Counted from the first letter of the stretch, positions 24,157 through 33,450 are shown. The stretch: DNA of 64,000 nt from an uncultured Saccharospirillaceae bacterium (GCA_947499545.1 CANMOZ010000017.1:1-64000), one strand, 5' to 3'. A program made the numbers and translations. Notes: generated by a model from the letters alone, not told the origin.

Positions 24157-26946
24157 ATGAAGTTGTTACGTTCACTTAATAAAAAGAATAGATTCTACGG
24201 ATTGATTCCGGTATCTCTTACCGTGGCGTGGATAACCCTTTCAGGGTGTGCAGCCCAACAAACCCATCATGCAACCCAAGAAACAGCCAAAAACACTTAC
24301 CTCAATCTTATACCTTACGAACGATTCACGCTTAAAAATGGATTAGAGGTGATTGTGCATGAAGATCGCAAAGCACCGGTTGTTGCCATTAATACCTGGT
24401 ATAAGGTGGGGTCTAAACATGAACCTGAAGGTAAAACAGGGTTTGCGCATTTATTTGAACATTTGATGTTTAACGGCAGTGAGCATTACGATGATGATTT
24501 ATTTAAGCCGTTAGAGGATGTCGGCGCTGTTGACATGAATGGCACTACAAACAGTGACCGAACAAACTATTTTCAAACAGTCCCAACAGCGGCAGTTGAT
24601 CTTGCGCTTTGGTTAGAATCAGACCGAATGGGGCATTTATTGGGTGCCGTCACCCAAGAGAAGCTGGATAACCAAAGAGATGTTGTCAAAAATGAGAAGC
24701 GTTTGGGAGAAGAACGCCCTTATGGAAATGCGTATGAGGTTATTTCGAAATTAAGTTTTCCAAAAGGGCACCCCTATTCCTGGACAGCTATAGGCTCTAT
24801 GAAGGATTTAAACGCTGCTTCATTGAGCGATGTTCATGCTTGGTTTAAAGAATATTACGGCCCTAATAATGCCGTTCTGGTGTTGTCCGGTGATATTGAT
24901 GTCGCCACTGCGCGTAAGAAGGTGGAGCACTTCTTTGGTGATATTGCTCCTAGTGCGTTCACAGAGCAGCCCACCGCTTGGGTACCTACCTATTCTGAGG
25001 ATCGTCGATACACAGCAACCGGTCCAGTTCCACAGGCTCGCTTATACAAGGTGTGGAATACACCAGCGTTAGGCACTGAAGACGCGTATGGAATGGAAGT
25101 GCTTTCGGATGTTTTAGGAAATCATGCCAATGCGCAGTTACATAAACGCCTGATTGTTGATGAGCAAGTGGCAACGATGGTGGCTGTCTGGCATTACCCT
25201 CGCCCTATTTCTGGTCAGTTTTTGGTAATTGTGGATGCTAAACCAGGTGTATCTTTAGCCAAAATTGAAGGCTTGTTGAATGAAGAACTATCCAAAGTTC
25301 GCCAGAGAGGCATTTCAGCAAGTGACCTGGAACTTTCCGTCGCTAGATTAAAGTCAAGCTTTCTGAAAGGCATTGAAAAAGTGGGTGGATTTTACGGTAA
25401 AGCCAATACACTGGCGGCGGGGGCTGTATTCCAAAATAACCCGGGCGCCTATGCAGAAGAGTTGTCATTTTACGATAATGTTACACCTAATCAATTGAAG
25501 GTATTGGCGGATAAATGGTTAGCCGAGGGCAGTTTAACACTGACTTACACGCCTTCCCCATCTTTAAGCACGGCAGACGTCGGCGCTGATCGATCAAAAC
25601 TTCCCAAAGCAGACGTCAGTCAAAGTTTCACTTTAGAGCCTTTTAAAACATTCAAGCTCCAAAATGGTTTGAAAGTCATTGCATTAAAGAGGGATTCGGT
25701 GCCATTGATCGAAGCTTCTATGATGTTTGGTGCCGGTTACGCAGCAGATCCTAATGGAAAAGAAGGGCTAGCAAGTTTAGCCGCTGATGTGATGATTCAA
25801 GCCACGAAATCAAAAGATACATTAGCTTTTAATGCCGAGTTGAGTCGTTTGGGCGCTGAACTAAGTGCTGGTTCTACATTGAATTCGACCAGTATTGGCA
25901 TATCTGCCCTTAAAGAAAAATGGGAACCATCTTTAGCGCTATTTGCTGAAGCCATCGCCCAGCCGGGTTTCCGAGAGGAGGATTTAGAACGATTAACTCA
26001 AAAACGTCTTGCCGACATTCAGCATGAAATGAGGGACCCACGATCACAGGCGATGCGTGAGATGCCACCAATATTGTTTGGTAAAGAGCACCCATATGGA
26101 GTTCCCTACAGTGGGACAGGATATAGCACAACGGTTAACTCACTGAAACAAGGCGATTTTGACGCCTACGCTAAAAAGTGGATGAGGCCAGATAATGCGA
26201 CATTAATCTTGGTGGGCGACTTGGAAATGCAAACCCTACAAAATCAGTTAGAAAATGCTTTTGCCGCTTGGAAGCGCCCCGAGAATTCTTTAGAGCAGTT
26301 AGCGATTCCCAAAGTGAAGCAGCCTAAACGTGCTCAGTTATTTGTGATTGATAAGCCCAAAGCAAGTCAATCAATGATCTTTGCAGGCTTGGTAATGCCT
26401 GGATTAGAATCCGCGAATGCTCAAGACATCAGCGCTATGAATCAGATTTTTGGAGGAGCCTTTACCGCTCGATTAAATATGAATATTCGTGAGGATAAAG
26501 GTTGGGCGTACTATGCCTACAGCAGTTGGTTCTCATCATTATCTCAGGCGCCATGGATGATGTACTCTCCCGTACAGCAAGATAAAACCCTTGAAGCAAT
26601 ACGTGAGATGCAAGCTGAGCTTAATAGATTCATCAAACAAAGCCCGGCAACTCGAGATGAGCTGTCCAGGGTAAAACGAAACCAATTATCGAAATTGCCT
26701 GGGCGTTTAGAAACCAATAGACAAGTTCTCTCATTGTTTGAAGATATGGTCAAGGAAGGGGATATCGATAAGCAGTACTTGGCAAACAAGATAGAATCTT
26801 TAAAGTCACTCAGTCTGAGTGAGGTGAATGCCACCGCTCGTCAATACCTGAAACCTGAACAGCTGGTTTGGGTTGTGGTCGGCGATGTCAAAACACTTGC
26901 TCCAAAGCTGAAACAGCTGAAAGGTATGGAAGTTCGTTACTTATAA
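24157..26946 (+). CDS. M16 family zinc metallopeptidase, lipoprotein
   Basis: This 929-residue peptidase contains two M16 halves, about 50-480 and 500-925. The first has the inverted zinc motif HLFEH (His 98, Glu 101, His 102) and a downstream Glu region; the second half lacks the motif, as usual for the inactive partner domain. ATG 24157 follows GGAAAGGA and starts a lipoprotein signal with lipobox LSGC (Cys 31), so it should sit on a membrane facing the periplasm. Related proteins degrade short peptides. An upstream ATG at 24127 is less likely. Confidence 0.93.
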   Translation: MKLLRSLNKKNRFYGLIPVSLTVAWITLSGCAAQQTHHATQETAKNTYLNLIPYERFTLKNGLEVIVHEDRKAPVVAINTWYKVGSKHEPEGKTGFAHLFEHLMFNGSEHYDDDLFKPLEDVGAVDMNGTTNSDRTNYFQTVPTAAVDLALWLESDRMGHLLGAVTQEKLDNQRDVVKNEKRLGEERPYGNAYEVISKLSFPKGHPYSWTAIGSMKDLNAASLSDVHAWFKEYYGPNNAVLVLSGDIDVATARKKVEHFFGDIAPSAFTEQPTAWVPTYSEDRRYTATGPVPQARLYKVWNTPALGTEDAYGMEVLSDVLGNHANAQLHKRLIVDEQVATMVAVWHYPRPISGQFLVIVDAKPGVSLAKIEGLLNEELSKVRQRGISASDLELSVARLKSSFLKGIEKVGGFYGKANTLAAGAVFQNNPGAYAEELSFYDNVTPNQLKVLADKWLAEGSLTLTYTPSPSLSTADVGADRSKLPKADVSQSFTLEPFKTFKLQNGLKVIALKRDSVPLIEASMMFGAGYAADPNGKEGLASLAADVMIQATKSKDTLAFNAELSRLGAELSAGSTLNSTSIGISALKEKWEPSLALFAEAIAQPGFREEDLERLTQKRLADIQHEMRDPRSQAMREMPPILFGKEHPYGVPYSGTGYSTTVNSLKQGDFDAYAKKWMRPDNATLILVGDLEMQTLQNQLENAFAAWKRPENSLEQLAIPKVKQPKRAQLFVIDKPKASQSMIFAGLVMPGLESANAQDISAMNQIFGGAFTARLNMNIREDKGWAYYAYSSWFSSLSQAPWMMYSPVQQDKTLEAIREMQAELNRFIKQSPATRDELSRVKRNQLSKLPGRLETNRQVLSLFEDMVKEGDIDKQYLANKIESLKSLSLSEVNATARQYLKPEQLVWVVVGDVKTLAPKLKQLKGMEVRYL

Positions 26947-26960
26947 GGCAACAGTGATGA

Positions 26961-26994
26961 AGCATTCCCACCCTATGTGCCCGGTGGGGATGCT
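26961..26994. terminator. Hairpin between the M16 gene and the convergent lipoprotein gene
   Basis: AGCATTCCCACC and GGTGGGGATGCT form a 12-bp stem with one T-G pair and a 10-base loop. It follows the M16 stop and overlaps the stop codon of the convergent gene. No T tract is seen on either side, so it may stabilise 3' ends or stop transcription weakly. Confidence 0.4.
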
Positions 26995-27335
26995 CTGAAG
27001 GACCCTTCACAGAAACCCTCTTCCATGATGACGCCCCAATTCCCCCTCGAGAAGTCCCCTGTTATGCGACCTTCAAAGGTCTGGTTTTTTGATAGTTTAA
27101 AGTGGAAATAGCCTGCTTGATCCACCTTGCCCCCAAAGCGTGCACAGGTTTTAGCGAAGCACATGAAGTCGACCTCAACCTTCTTGTCATACACCTCAAT
27201 GACAATTTCGCCTTCTGTTTTGCATTCGCCTTTGTGAGTGGTCCAGTTACCCACAAGCTTCTTGTCAGGAGGAGAGCAGGCGCTCACCAAGAGCCCGGCA
27301 ATAACAGCGAAGCTTAAGTGTGACATAGGTCGCAT
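26973..27335 (-). CDS. Small lipoprotein, unknown
   Basis: This protein of about 120 residues has a lipoprotein signal (MRPMSHLSFAVIAGLLVSAC). The mature part has a lipocalin-like opening (LVGNWTTHKGECKTEGEIVI) and four more cysteines (CKTEG, FMCFAKTC, FCEG) that could form disulfides. The pattern suggests a small beta-barrel periplasmic lipoprotein. The start could be either of two Met codons three residues apart, or a further one at 27365. No named family is recognised. Confidence 0.65.
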   Translation of the reverse strand: MRPMSHLSFAVIAGLLVSACSPPDKKLVGNWTTHKGECKTEGEIVIEVYDKKVEVDFMCFAKTCARFGGKVDQAGYFHFKLSKNQTFEGRITGDFSRGNWGVIMEEGFCEGSFRASPPGT

Positions 27336-27465
27336 TTGTATGCTCCATGTACAAAAAAACAACAAATGGCGTAAATGCGTGGCCGATTATGGATAGGCCA
27401 TCACAGCCAAAACCCGATACAGTGCGCTTCCATTTTGTGACAGGCATGCCCTGTGAGAGGAGTAA

Positions 27466-28170
27466 ATGCGCACCTATATAGCTTTATTATTGGCCATGGT
27501 TTCAATAAGTGCCCAGTCAGAAACTGATATCGACCTTTTAACGGGTTTTATGCCGCCATTTGCCTACACTCCAATTCCTAAGCTTCACTCTGAAGGGGAT
27601 GAGCTCAGAGGGAATCTAGTTGATAGATTGCGCCACGCTTGTGATCAGGGTCAGGTCAAATGCAGCTTCACTATGCGCCATCCTTGGAAGCTGGCAGTCA
27701 GTGCTAGTGCGAGAGATGAGAAAAGCGCGCTCTTTCCCATGATTCGTCACGCTGGGAATGAAGAGAAGTACCAGTGGGTTGGTCCAATTAAGCAACAAGA
27801 GCGCCTTTTGGTTGTCACCTTGAAAGGGAATGGGCTTGTTTTAAGAAACTTAAATGCCGTCAGTGACTATAAAACGGGTATGCGTCAGTCGCTTTCAGAG
27901 GATTTAAAGGTCCCTCACTCGGTTCATCTTAGCATGAGCGATCATACCCTCTGGAGGGAGCTTAAGGGCCAAAAGTTGGACCTTTGGATAGTGGAAGAGT
28001 CTGTTGCCCAATACTACGCTAGTCAGGACAAGGTTGAGCTGAGAACCGTGCTGGCTGTGGATGAGCGAGATCTGTGGTTGGCCGTCAATAAGAAAGTCCC
28101 TCAGGACGTGATTGTTAAACTTAATGCTGAATTGAGAAAAACAGTTAGGGATCAGTCACTCACTGAATAA
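27466..28170 (+). CDS. Orphan family-3 solute-binding protein
   Basis: This 234-residue protein has a signal peptide (MRTYIALLLAMVSISAQ) and an SBP_bac_3 type periplasmic binding fold: LLTGFMPPFAYTP, a Cys pair (ACDQGQVKC), HPWKLAVSASARDE and FPMIRHAGNEEKYQWVGP. The YQWVGP segment is typical of this paralogue group. The ligand is probably a small amino-acid-like molecule but cannot be stated. No permease or ATPase gene is nearby. It is followed by a related gene. Confidence 0.8.
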   Translation: MRTYIALLLAMVSISAQSETDIDLLTGFMPPFAYTPIPKLHSEGDELRGNLVDRLRHACDQGQVKCSFTMRHPWKLAVSASARDEKSALFPMIRHAGNEEKYQWVGPIKQQERLLVVTLKGNGLVLRNLNAVSDYKTGMRQSLSEDLKVPHSVHLSMSDHTLWRELKGQKLDLWIVEESVAQYYASQDKVELRTVLAVDERDLWLAVNKKVPQDVIVKLNAELRKTVRDQSLTE

Positions 28171-28260
28171 TGACATCAGGTTACTTTTGCCCAATGGAAG
28201 CCACAAAGGCTAAGCTGTAACTTAGGAAGCTTGTTTAGGAATTCGAATACAGGGTATCTC

Positions 28261-29001
28261 ATGAATAAGTGGTTGATTTCACTAGGACTGGTTTTGTCTT
28301 CAGTAGTAAGCCCTGCTCTTAATGCCCAAAAGCTTGAGCTACTTACCGAGAAGTTACCGCCCATCAATATGTCGAAGTCAGGGAAAAATTACGCAAAAGG
28401 AGATGATGTCGATGGCATTGCGCCAGAACTCATCCGCTCCATGTGTAAAAAGGCTGGCATTGAGTGTGAGATCACCCTCAAATTTCCCTGGGACCGTATC
28501 TATAAGTCAGCGCTTGAGCGCAATGGGTATGGCTTATTTTCCGCTTCAAGAACGGCTGAAAGAGAGTCATTGTTTCAATGGGTTGGGCCATTAACGGAAG
28601 TAAAATGGGTAGTATTGAAATTACCCTCTTCCGCTGTAAGTGCCAGTTCCATTGATGACCTGAAAGCCTTGAAGGTTGGTGGATACAAGGGGGATGCTGT
28701 TACGACTTTCTTGCAAGGTAAAGGCGTAACGGTGGATGCTGCTTTTGAAGATAAGCAAAATGTCGGTAAGTTAAAAAAAGGACAGATTGATGTCTGGGCC
28801 ACAGGGTCTTTGTCTGGCCCTTATTTCGCCAAACAGGAAGGTGTTAGCGGTTTACAAGAAGTGATGACACTTAAGAAAAATGAGCTTTGGTTGGCTCTAA
28901 ATAAACAAATCGACCCAAGCATCGTTGAAAAATTAAATAAAGCACTGGCAGATATAAAGAAATCTCCAGAATACGATGCCATTCACTCGAAGTATCGATA
29001 A
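28261..29001 (+). CDS. Orphan family-3 solute-binding protein (paralogue A)
   Basis: This 246-residue protein has signal peptide MNKWLISLGLVLSSVVSP and an SBP_bac_3 domain. Landmarks are LLTEKLPPINMSKSGKNYAKG, KFPWDRIYKSALERN, FQWVGPLTEVKWV, VGGYKGDAVTTFLQ and QIDVWATGSLSGPYFAKQ. ATG 28261 is chosen over 28231 because of the signal peptide. It is strikingly similar to the gene at 32704 along its whole length, so the two are recent duplicates separated by the four-gene island. No transporter partners are seen. Confidence 0.85.
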   Translation: MNKWLISLGLVLSSVVSPALNAQKLELLTEKLPPINMSKSGKNYAKGDDVDGIAPELIRSMCKKAGIECEITLKFPWDRIYKSALERNGYGLFSASRTAERESLFQWVGPLTEVKWVVLKLPSSAVSASSIDDLKALKVGGYKGDAVTTFLQGKGVTVDAAFEDKQNVGKLKKGQIDVWATGSLSGPYFAKQEGVSGLQEVMTLKKNELWLALNKQIDPSIVEKLNKALADIKKSPEYDAIHSKYR

Positions 29002-29042
29002 AGCATTCTAATTTATATCCTGTCGATTGCGTGGGCTCAAAT

Positions 29043-29612
29043 ATGGATACAGGTTTACTGTTAATCAACTTGTTGTTGTTTTTATTTTTGCCGCTGTGGG
29101 GTATTGCCGGATTTGTCGACTGGCTCTGCCATCGCGCGACGCACATTGAAACGACATCAGGTTTAAAAGAATCGTTAATGCACACTCTGATGGGTATTCA
29201 GGTTGGTATTCCGATCATTCTGTGCGTCAATTTTCGGGTAAATGTGCTGATACTGCTTCTGTGCTTACTGGCTTGGGCGTTACACGAACTGGTTGCGCAC
29301 ATGGACGTCAAATTTGCCTCCCCTCGCCGAGAAATCAGCATTTGGGAAATGCACGCGCACGGTTATTTGGCCACGTTGCCGTTGTATATGTTGTCGATCA
29401 TTGCGGTGATCAACTGGCCCATTGTTATGGACCTGCTGCAGGGACATTGGGCCGGACAACTCACGCTGAATCGTATGGAGTACGAACACGGTTTCGACGG
29501 TTACTTTGTTTGGTACTTAAGCTTTATGGCGATTTTTTGTGTGTTTCCTTACCTGGAAGAAAATCTGCGTTGTCTGCGCGCGTTACTGAAAAACAAGTCG
29601 GTATCAGCATGA
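29043..29612 (+). CDS. Histidine-rich integral membrane protein, unknown
   Basis: This protein of about 189 residues has four or five membrane segments. It carries histidine groups at membrane edges: DWLCHRATHIE, LMHTLMG, LHELVAHMDV and EMHAHGYLATLP. Such sets are reminiscent of membrane diiron enzymes, but the classic desaturase HxxxH, HxxHH spacing is not met. Homologues I recall have been mislabelled as diguanylate cyclase. It is the first gene of a four-gene operon and overlaps the KAS III-like gene by four bases. GTG 29031 is an alternative start. Function is unknown. Confidence 0.7.
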   Translation: MDTGLLLINLLLFLFLPLWGIAGFVDWLCHRATHIETTSGLKESLMHTLMGIQVGIPIILCVNFRVNVLILLLCLLAWALHELVAHMDVKFASPRREISIWEMHAHGYLATLPLYMLSIIAVINWPIVMDLLQGHWAGQLTLNRMEYEHGFDGYFVWYLSFMAIFCVFPYLEENLRCLRALLKNKSVSA

Positions 29613-30715
29613 GCGTTTACATCAACAGTACCGGCCACTATCTACCCGGCCCGCCGATCGATAATGACAACATCGAACGTATTCTGGGTCTGGTGCATAA
29701 CAAACCGAGCCGCCTGAAAAACCGGATTCTGAAAAGCAACGGCATCAAAACTCGTCACTACGCGATAGATGCCGACCACAATACCCTCGAAAGCAACGCA
29801 CAGTTAGCCACCAAAGCCGCTAATGAGTGCTTGGATGCGGTGGGCTTTCGTCGGAATCGATTAGGACTATTAAGTGCAGCAACCAGTCAGGGCGATTTTG
29901 TACTACCCGGCTTTGGCAGCATGGTGCAAGCCGAACTTGGGTTGCCCGATGTTGAACTGCACACCAGTCATGGTATTTGCTCCAGCAGTATGATGGCGCT
30001 GAAACATGCTTATTTGTCGGTAAAAGCCGGCGAACAAGATTCCGCCCTGGTGGTGGCCAGCGAACTGGCCTCGCGCTTATTTAAAGCCAGCCGATACGAA
30101 GCCGCCGGCGATGTACCCGACTTTAACGCAGAATTTTTACGCTGGATGCTGTCCGACGGTGCCGGCGCTCTACTGCTTGAAAACGCACCCAGAAAAACCA
30201 GTTTGCGCATCGATTGGATACAGGGCTTTTCACACGCCGATGCGTTTCCGGTGTGCATGACGGTCGGACATCCGCGAGAGAGTCAAAACGGAAAAAGCTG
30301 GCAAGACTACCCGACCTATGCCGAGGCAGAAGCCGATGGCGCGTTGCTCATTCGTCAGGATGTGCGCTTATTGGAGCATGTAGTTAAGCTGGGAGTCGAT
30401 GGCTTCCTGCGGGTCATGGGTAAACATCAGTTGTCACCCTCATCGATCGATCACGTGCTGTGTCACTATTCGTCCGACCATTTCCGTGGTCGTATTTTCG
30501 ACATGCTCAATGCCGCGGGTATGATGGTGCCCGAAGAGCGTTGGTATACAAACTTGTACGAGCGCGGCAACACCGGCTGTGCATCTCTCTTTATCATGCT
30601 AGATGAATTTTTACACACACAAACCTACGATGAAGGCGACACCATTCTGTGCATGGTGCCGGAAAGTGGTCGTTTCAATAACGTTTATATGCATTTAACA
30701 GTGGTAACGGAATGA
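29609..30715 (+). CDS. 3-oxoacyl-ACP synthase III-like enzyme
   Basis: This 368-residue enzyme has the KAS III (FabH) fold and catalytic triad: Cys 124 in HGICSSSMMAL, His 286 in CHYSSDHF and Asn 321 in NTGCASLF. It should condense or transfer an acyl group. It differs from housekeeping FabH by length and by an insertion around 200-260, and sits in a specialised operon, so a dedicated product is likely. The start overlaps the membrane protein by ATGA and the end overlaps the diiron gene by four bases. The same frame stays open far upstream inside the previous gene, which I regard as spurious. Confidence 0.85.
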   Translation: MSVYINSTGHYLPGPPIDNDNIERILGLVHNKPSRLKNRILKSNGIKTRHYAIDADHNTLESNAQLATKAANECLDAVGFRRNRLGLLSAATSQGDFVLPGFGSMVQAELGLPDVELHTSHGICSSSMMALKHAYLSVKAGEQDSALVVASELASRLFKASRYEAAGDVPDFNAEFLRWMLSDGAGALLLENAPRKTSLRIDWIQGFSHADAFPVCMTVGHPRESQNGKSWQDYPTYAEAEADGALLIRQDVRLLEHVVKLGVDGFLRVMGKHQLSPSSIDHVLCHYSSDHFRGRIFDMLNAAGMMVPEERWYTNLYERGNTGCASLFIMLDEFLHTQTYDEGDTILCMVPESGRFNNVYMHLTVVTE

Positions 30716-31422
30716 CCGCACAACCTACACAGCCTACACACGATTTAACCGCCAACAGTCAGCGCTGCTTGCAACAACTCATGCGCGTTTGGTTTGATTT
30801 TGAACGACGGCTCAGTCGCGTCCCCATCCTTCAACGCTTGGAACGCGGACAGTTCAATGTCGATGACTATCGCAACCTGTTGTTGCACTTACGTCAGCAA
30901 GTCATTGAAGGCGGGCGCTGGATCAGCCGGTGCGCCTCCAGTTTTGACCGCGACTATCTGGACGTTCGCAGCGAAGTGATTAAACACGCAAGGGATGAAC
31001 ATCAGGATTACCAAATGCTGGAGCAAGATTACCAGCGCGTGGGAGGTGATCTCGACACGCTGCACACACAAGAAGCCAACTTAGGCACCGACGCTTTACA
31101 CGCGTTTCTGATGCATCGCGCTTCATTGCCCAACCCGGTCGACCTGATTGGCGCCATGTGGATGATTGAAGGCCTCGGCCAAAAAATGGCCGCAAGTTGG
31201 GCTGAACGCATCGACGCGGCTGTGAATACAGGCACACCCTGTACTCAGTTTATGCGATACCATGCTGACAACGATGACGATCACATGGCCAAGTTGTACG
31301 CTCTGTTAAATCGCACCTGCCAGAGCGAACAGGACATTCAGCGGATTGTAAAAACAGCGCGTGTGGTTGGCCGTTTATACGCCATGCAACTGGAAGAAGT
31401 TGATTATGACGACTCGCTATAG
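30712..31422 (+). CDS. Heme-oxygenase-like diiron enzyme (HDO type)
   Basis: This 236-residue all-helical protein resembles the iron-containing redox enzyme group related to TenA, PqqC, CADD and UndA. Candidate metal ligands are in EVIKHARDEHQDY (Glu 88, His 92, Glu 96, His 97), the WMIEGLG segment (Glu 153) and YHADNDDDH (His 184, Asp 188, His 191). Family members activate O2 on fatty acids or amino acids. Coupled to a KAS III-like gene by a four-base overlap, it may oxidise the product or substrate of that enzyme. The chemistry is not known. Confidence 0.75.
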   Translation: MTAQPTQPTHDLTANSQRCLQQLMRVWFDFERRLSRVPILQRLERGQFNVDDYRNLLLHLRQQVIEGGRWISRCASSFDRDYLDVRSEVIKHARDEHQDYQMLEQDYQRVGGDLDTLHTQEANLGTDALHAFLMHRASLPNPVDLIGAMWMIEGLGQKMAASWAERIDAAVNTGTPCTQFMRYHADNDDDHMAKLYALLNRTCQSEQDIQRIVKTARVVGRLYAMQLEEVDYDDSL

Positions 31423-32233
31423 TGCCTTTATTCAAGCCGTCGCCAACGATGATGCTTTACCTATTGATAAAGAGGCCACCGAACTATGGCTGAAAGATTT
31501 GCATAACCCCGGTCGCTGGATTATCCGGCCGATCCTGCAATTCTTTTTCGGTGCATTGTTACACTTGATTTGGTTTTTCAAGCGTTTGCCGCTGCCGCAA
31601 TTTCGTGCGCACAATACCTTACAAAGCTTGATTTGTTGGTTTTGTACTCATTGGGTAACGTATGAAGCGAATGTGTTGATTTTGCGCCACTTCGCGACCG
31701 AGTCGAACATTCTGAATTTTCTCAATGATCACGACGAACAACCCAGCGATCCGATAAAGCTCTACCCAACCACCATTACCGATATGCTGCGCGATTCATT
31801 TGTCGAACACGATCAGGAATTGTTTCGACTGGTAGGCAGTTTTCAATCGGCCCAAACGCAACAACCTCCCAACCAATTAATTTGGACACACTGGCAACCG
31901 ATTAATCAAAACCAATACGACATAAAACGTAAACGAACCCAGGTGATCGATTTTGAAACCGCCCATGTGCTGTTCATGTGTTTATTTTGCCTGTTACTCA
32001 CAAGCGATGAATACCGCGATGCCATTAACGGCTTTCAGTTAGACCAGGCCATCGCCATTCGCGTCGGTAAACTCATTGGCGACCCCAGCGTGGTGGAATA
32101 CGCCTACAACAAATACCCGCACTATTTGGTGGGACCCTGGAATTTAACGCATCGGTTTTTCATGCATGGTTTCTTTACCGAATACCTCTATGCCCGGCTG
32201 GAACATTGCCGACAGTCGACCGCAGAAGTGTAA
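31406..32233 (+). CDS. Unknown protein of the KAS III / diiron operon
   Basis: This 275-residue protein overlaps the diiron gene by 17 bases, with GGAAGAAG before ATG 31406. An N-terminal amphipathic or membrane-associated segment (IIRPILQFFFGALLHLIWFF) is followed by RFxPxxxRAHN-like sequence and a mainly helical domain. Several His, Glu and Asp residues are spread along it (HWVTYEANVLILRHF, FVEHDQELFRL), so metal binding is possible. No family is firmly recognised. It ends the operon. Confidence 0.65.
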   Translation: MTTRYSAFIQAVANDDALPIDKEATELWLKDLHNPGRWIIRPILQFFFGALLHLIWFFKRLPLPQFRAHNTLQSLICWFCTHWVTYEANVLILRHFATESNILNFLNDHDEQPSDPIKLYPTTITDMLRDSFVEHDQELFRLVGSFQSAQTQQPPNQLIWTHWQPINQNQYDIKRKRTQVIDFETAHVLFMCLFCLLLTSDEYRDAINGFQLDQAIAIRVGKLIGDPSVVEYAYNKYPHYLVGPWNLTHRFFMHGFFTEYLYARLEHCRQSTAEV

Positions 32234-32703
32234 CGGCCAGATTGGCGGCAAGGCGTCCAATAAGCGCTGCGGGTCTGGTTCATTTAGAACATGAGTCAGC
32301 AGCCGCACGGTCCAATTGTGATGCAGCTGCAAAATAAATTGTCCGGTGGATCCTTGCTCGGCCAAGCAGAATGGTTTGGGCGCCCCGACCGCTTTGGAAT
32401 TACTTTCTTTGAGAGCGTTACAAGCAACTCTATTATCGCCTCCCTTTTACGTCTTTTTAACCTTATAAGGTGACTTCCTGCCTGTTTTTTAGTAACCAGT
32501 CAGTATTATTTACCCTGTTGTGTGATCTGGTTCTCATTGCGTATCTTAAGAATTCGTGAGTGAACCCTCGACTTGACACGGAGGGGGCAAATTCTTTTAG
32601 ATGGTGGTGTCGCTAATTCTGATATGAGCGACTCTTTGTTGGATTGGTTAATACATGCTAAATCCAGCGGATGTAAACCGTCTAAAGACGAATGGGGAGT
32701 TGT
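32234..32703. other. Intergenic region after the four-gene island
   Basis: No complete gene is supported here. Bases 32144 to about 32395 keep an open minus-strand frame with a natural-looking composition (STGQFILQLHHNW, LNEPDPQRLLDALPPIWPLH), possibly the remnant of a gene cut off at the island edge. From about 32400 on the sequence becomes more AT-rich. A likely promoter for the next solute-binding gene lies at 32573. Confidence 0.5.
32573..32602 (+). promoter_or_regulatory. Predicted sigma-70 promoter for the gene at 32704
   Basis: TTGACA at 32573 and TTAGAT at 32597 are separated by 18 bases. They lie about 100 bases before the ATG of the solute-binding gene. Confidence 0.45.
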
Positions 32704-33450
32704 ATGAAGTCGTTGTCACTCAAGATGTGTCTTGCGTTCGGCTTGCACTGGCTAATTGCGCAGACTTTGACTGCCGCTGACCTGAATATCCTGACAGAAA
32801 ATTTACCGCCCTTTAACATGTCAGATAATGGAAAGAACTACGCACGAGGTGAAAACATTACAGGCATTTCCACTGAAATTGTCTCAGCAGCGTGCGAACG
32901 AGCCAAAATCAACTGTAAACTCACCCTGAAATTTCCATGGAAGCGTATCTACGATAAAGCGCTTACCAGTAAAAATTACGCGGTTTATTCGACATCACGC
33001 CTTCCTGATAGAGAAAACAAATTTCAGTGGGTGGGGCCGTTAGTCGAGGAGCGGTGGGTATTAATGGCTCGGCCCGATTCTACTATTAATTTGGCGACTC
33101 TTGGCGACGCAAAACTTTATACCGTTGGTGGTTATCAGGAAGACGCCATCGCAGACTATCTAGAAGAGAAAGGTCTTTCGGTAACGCGATCAGCAGATAA
33201 TAAAATCAATATTGATAAATTAATGCGGGGTCAGTTGGATTTGTGGGCGACGGGCAGTGTTTCTGGCCCCTATTTTGGTAAGGAGTCGGGGGTCGTCGGT
33301 TTAAAAGAAGTGCTGGCTTTTTATAACGACAGAATGTGGTTAGCGGTGAACAAGCACACGAGCCCTGATACAGTGAATGCCCTCAATCAGGCGATAGCAG
33401 AAATGAAGAAAGATGGAACGTTTGAACGCATCGCATCTAAATATCGCTAG
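32704..33450 (+). CDS. Orphan family-3 solute-binding protein (paralogue B)
   Basis: This 248-residue periplasmic protein has a signal peptide (MKSLSLKMCLAFGLHWLIAQ) and an SBP_bac_3 domain. It shares LTENLPPFNMSDNGKNYARG, KFPWKRIYDKAL, FQWVGPLVEERWV, VGGYQEDAIADYLEEKG and LDLWATGSVSGPYFGKE with the gene at 28261. ATG 32704 follows GGGGAG; ATG 32692 is less likely. The ligand is unknown and no ABC permease is nearby. Confidence 0.85.
   Translation: MKSLSLKMCLAFGLHWLIAQTLTAADLNILTENLPPFNMSDNGKNYARGENITGISTEIVSAACERAKINCKLTLKFPWKRIYDKALTSKNYAVYSTSRLPDRENKFQWVGPLVEERWVLMARPDSTINLATLGDAKLYTVGGYQEDAIADYLEEKGLSVTRSADNKINIDKLMRGQLDLWATGSVSGPYFGKESGVVGLKEVLAFYNDRMWLAVNKHTSPDTVNALNQAIAEMKKDGTFERIASKYR

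Noticed and set aside
29222-29608. Upstream extension of the KAS III-like frame
   Set aside because: It lies wholly inside the membrane-protein gene in another frame; the ATG at 29,609 fits the family start and a four-base overlap.
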